Below, piece by piece: positions 6,072 to 6,322 of a stretch of DNA of 6,322 nt. The position numbers and the translations under genes were made by a program. Position 1 is the stretch's first letter, and every line of letters begins with the position of its first letter. The notes beneath the pieces are model-generated. The model did no database searches and was not told where the DNA came from. It saw only the letters and a list, made by a program, of their open reading frames with translations. The stretch comes from Candidatus Hydrothermota bacterium. Its GTDB lineage: Bacteria > Hydrothermota > Hydrothermia > UBA1063. The DNA lies in contig QNDO01000088.1 of the NCBI GenBank assembly GCA_003644895.1, positions 1 through 6,322 on the forward strand. Direction: 5' to 3'.

Positions 6072-6322
6072 ATGCGAATCGCTGTGCTGACTGGAGGGGG
6101 AGATGCTCAGGGTTTAAATGCAGCTATTGAGGGAATTGTGTATCGAGCTACAAAAAGTGGGCACAAGGTTTTTGGATTGATAGATGGGTGGAAAGGCCTT
6201 CTGGATGAAAAATTCTACGAACTTACAAAAGAAAAGGTAAGAAATACTTACTTTGTCGGTGGAACCATAATTGGAACATCAAGAACCAATCCCTGTAAAG
6301 ACGAAGCCACGGCTGAAAAAGC
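6072..6322 (+). CDS. Second 6-phosphofructokinase, mixed-substrate/PPi-like group (N-terminal 83 codons, cut by window edge)
   Basis: The frame from the ATG at 6072 stays open to the right edge. The start, MRIAVLTGGGDAQGLNAAI, and GGTIIGTSRTNP (63-74) are the N-terminal phosphofructokinase nucleotide/PPi-binding and substrate-binding blocks; TSRTNP is typical of the Amycolatopsis-type mixed-substrate or PPi-dependent group rather than the TARFPEF form of the upstream paralogue. Two departures stand out: Gln13 replaces the usual Pro of GGDxPG, and Glu20 and Tyr24 occupy positions held by the allosteric Arg21 and Arg25 of E. coli PfkA. The residues that would indicate ATP or PPi use lie beyond the window. 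A strong Shine-Dalgarno, AAGGAGGTGG (6058-6067), precedes the ATG with the GGAGG core 7 nt away. The gene follows fba by 18 nt and is presumably in the same operon. Confidence 0.9.
   Translation, partial: MRIAVLTGGGDAQGLNAAIEGIVYRATKSGHKVFGLIDGWKGLLDEKFYELTKEKVRNTYFVGGTIIGTSRTNPCKDEATAEK

Noticed and set aside
5588..6073. A 161-codon open frame on the minus strand opposite the aldolase gene
   Set aside because: It lies fully antisense to a well-conserved aldolase, its translation is low-complexity Ser/Pro/Phe-rich with no recognisable domain, and it is explained by the codon use of the plus-strand gene.

Overview
The window is about 6.3 kb of AT-rich bacterial chromosome holding five protein genes packed almost without gaps: one on the minus strand and four in a row on the plus strand. 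It looks like ordinary chromosomal DNA, with no sign of a phage, insertion sequence, CRISPR array or RNA gene. The large plus-strand protein combines an M6-type metalloprotease, a beta-propeller of FG-GAP/VCBS-like repeats and a C-terminal 'YPNP' tail resembling type IX secretion sorting domains. That combination points to the Bacteroidota/FCB side of the bacteria, including uncultured candidate phyla. The aldolase closely resembles, from memory, the 305-residue Thermus-type class II enzyme, which would suit a thermophilic or candidate-phylum host. The taxonomic placement is inference.

Layout: positions 743 down to 1 (minus) hold the first 247 codons of uvrB, cut by the left edge. A 101-bp divergent intergenic region (744-844) holds two back-to-back promoter candidates and a perfect 7-bp inverted repeat between their -35 boxes. 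On the plus strand follow the secreted protease (845-4153), a 6-phosphofructokinase (4157-5134), a class II fructose-bisphosphate aldolase (5136-6053), and the first 83 codons of a second, different phosphofructokinase (6072 to the right edge).

The last three genes form a compact glycolysis cassette for fructose-6-phosphate to fructose-1,6-bisphosphate to triose phosphates. Gaps are 1 nt (pfk to fba) and 18 nt (fba to second pfk), each gene with its own Shine-Dalgarno sequence. Only 3 nt separate the protease from the first pfk, so read-through is likely, but a promoter-like sequence near the 3' end of the protease gene could let the glycolytic genes be transcribed alone. The two kinases are clearly different paralogues: the first is an E. 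coli PfkA-like enzyme with substitutions in two active-site motifs; the second has the N-terminal signature of the mixed-substrate/PPi-linked group.

No wholly new system is evident. The points most worth checking are the paired unlike phosphofructokinases around one aldolase, the first enzyme's altered motifs, a possible leaderless uvrB transcript, and the protease's domain architecture and variant zinc motif.
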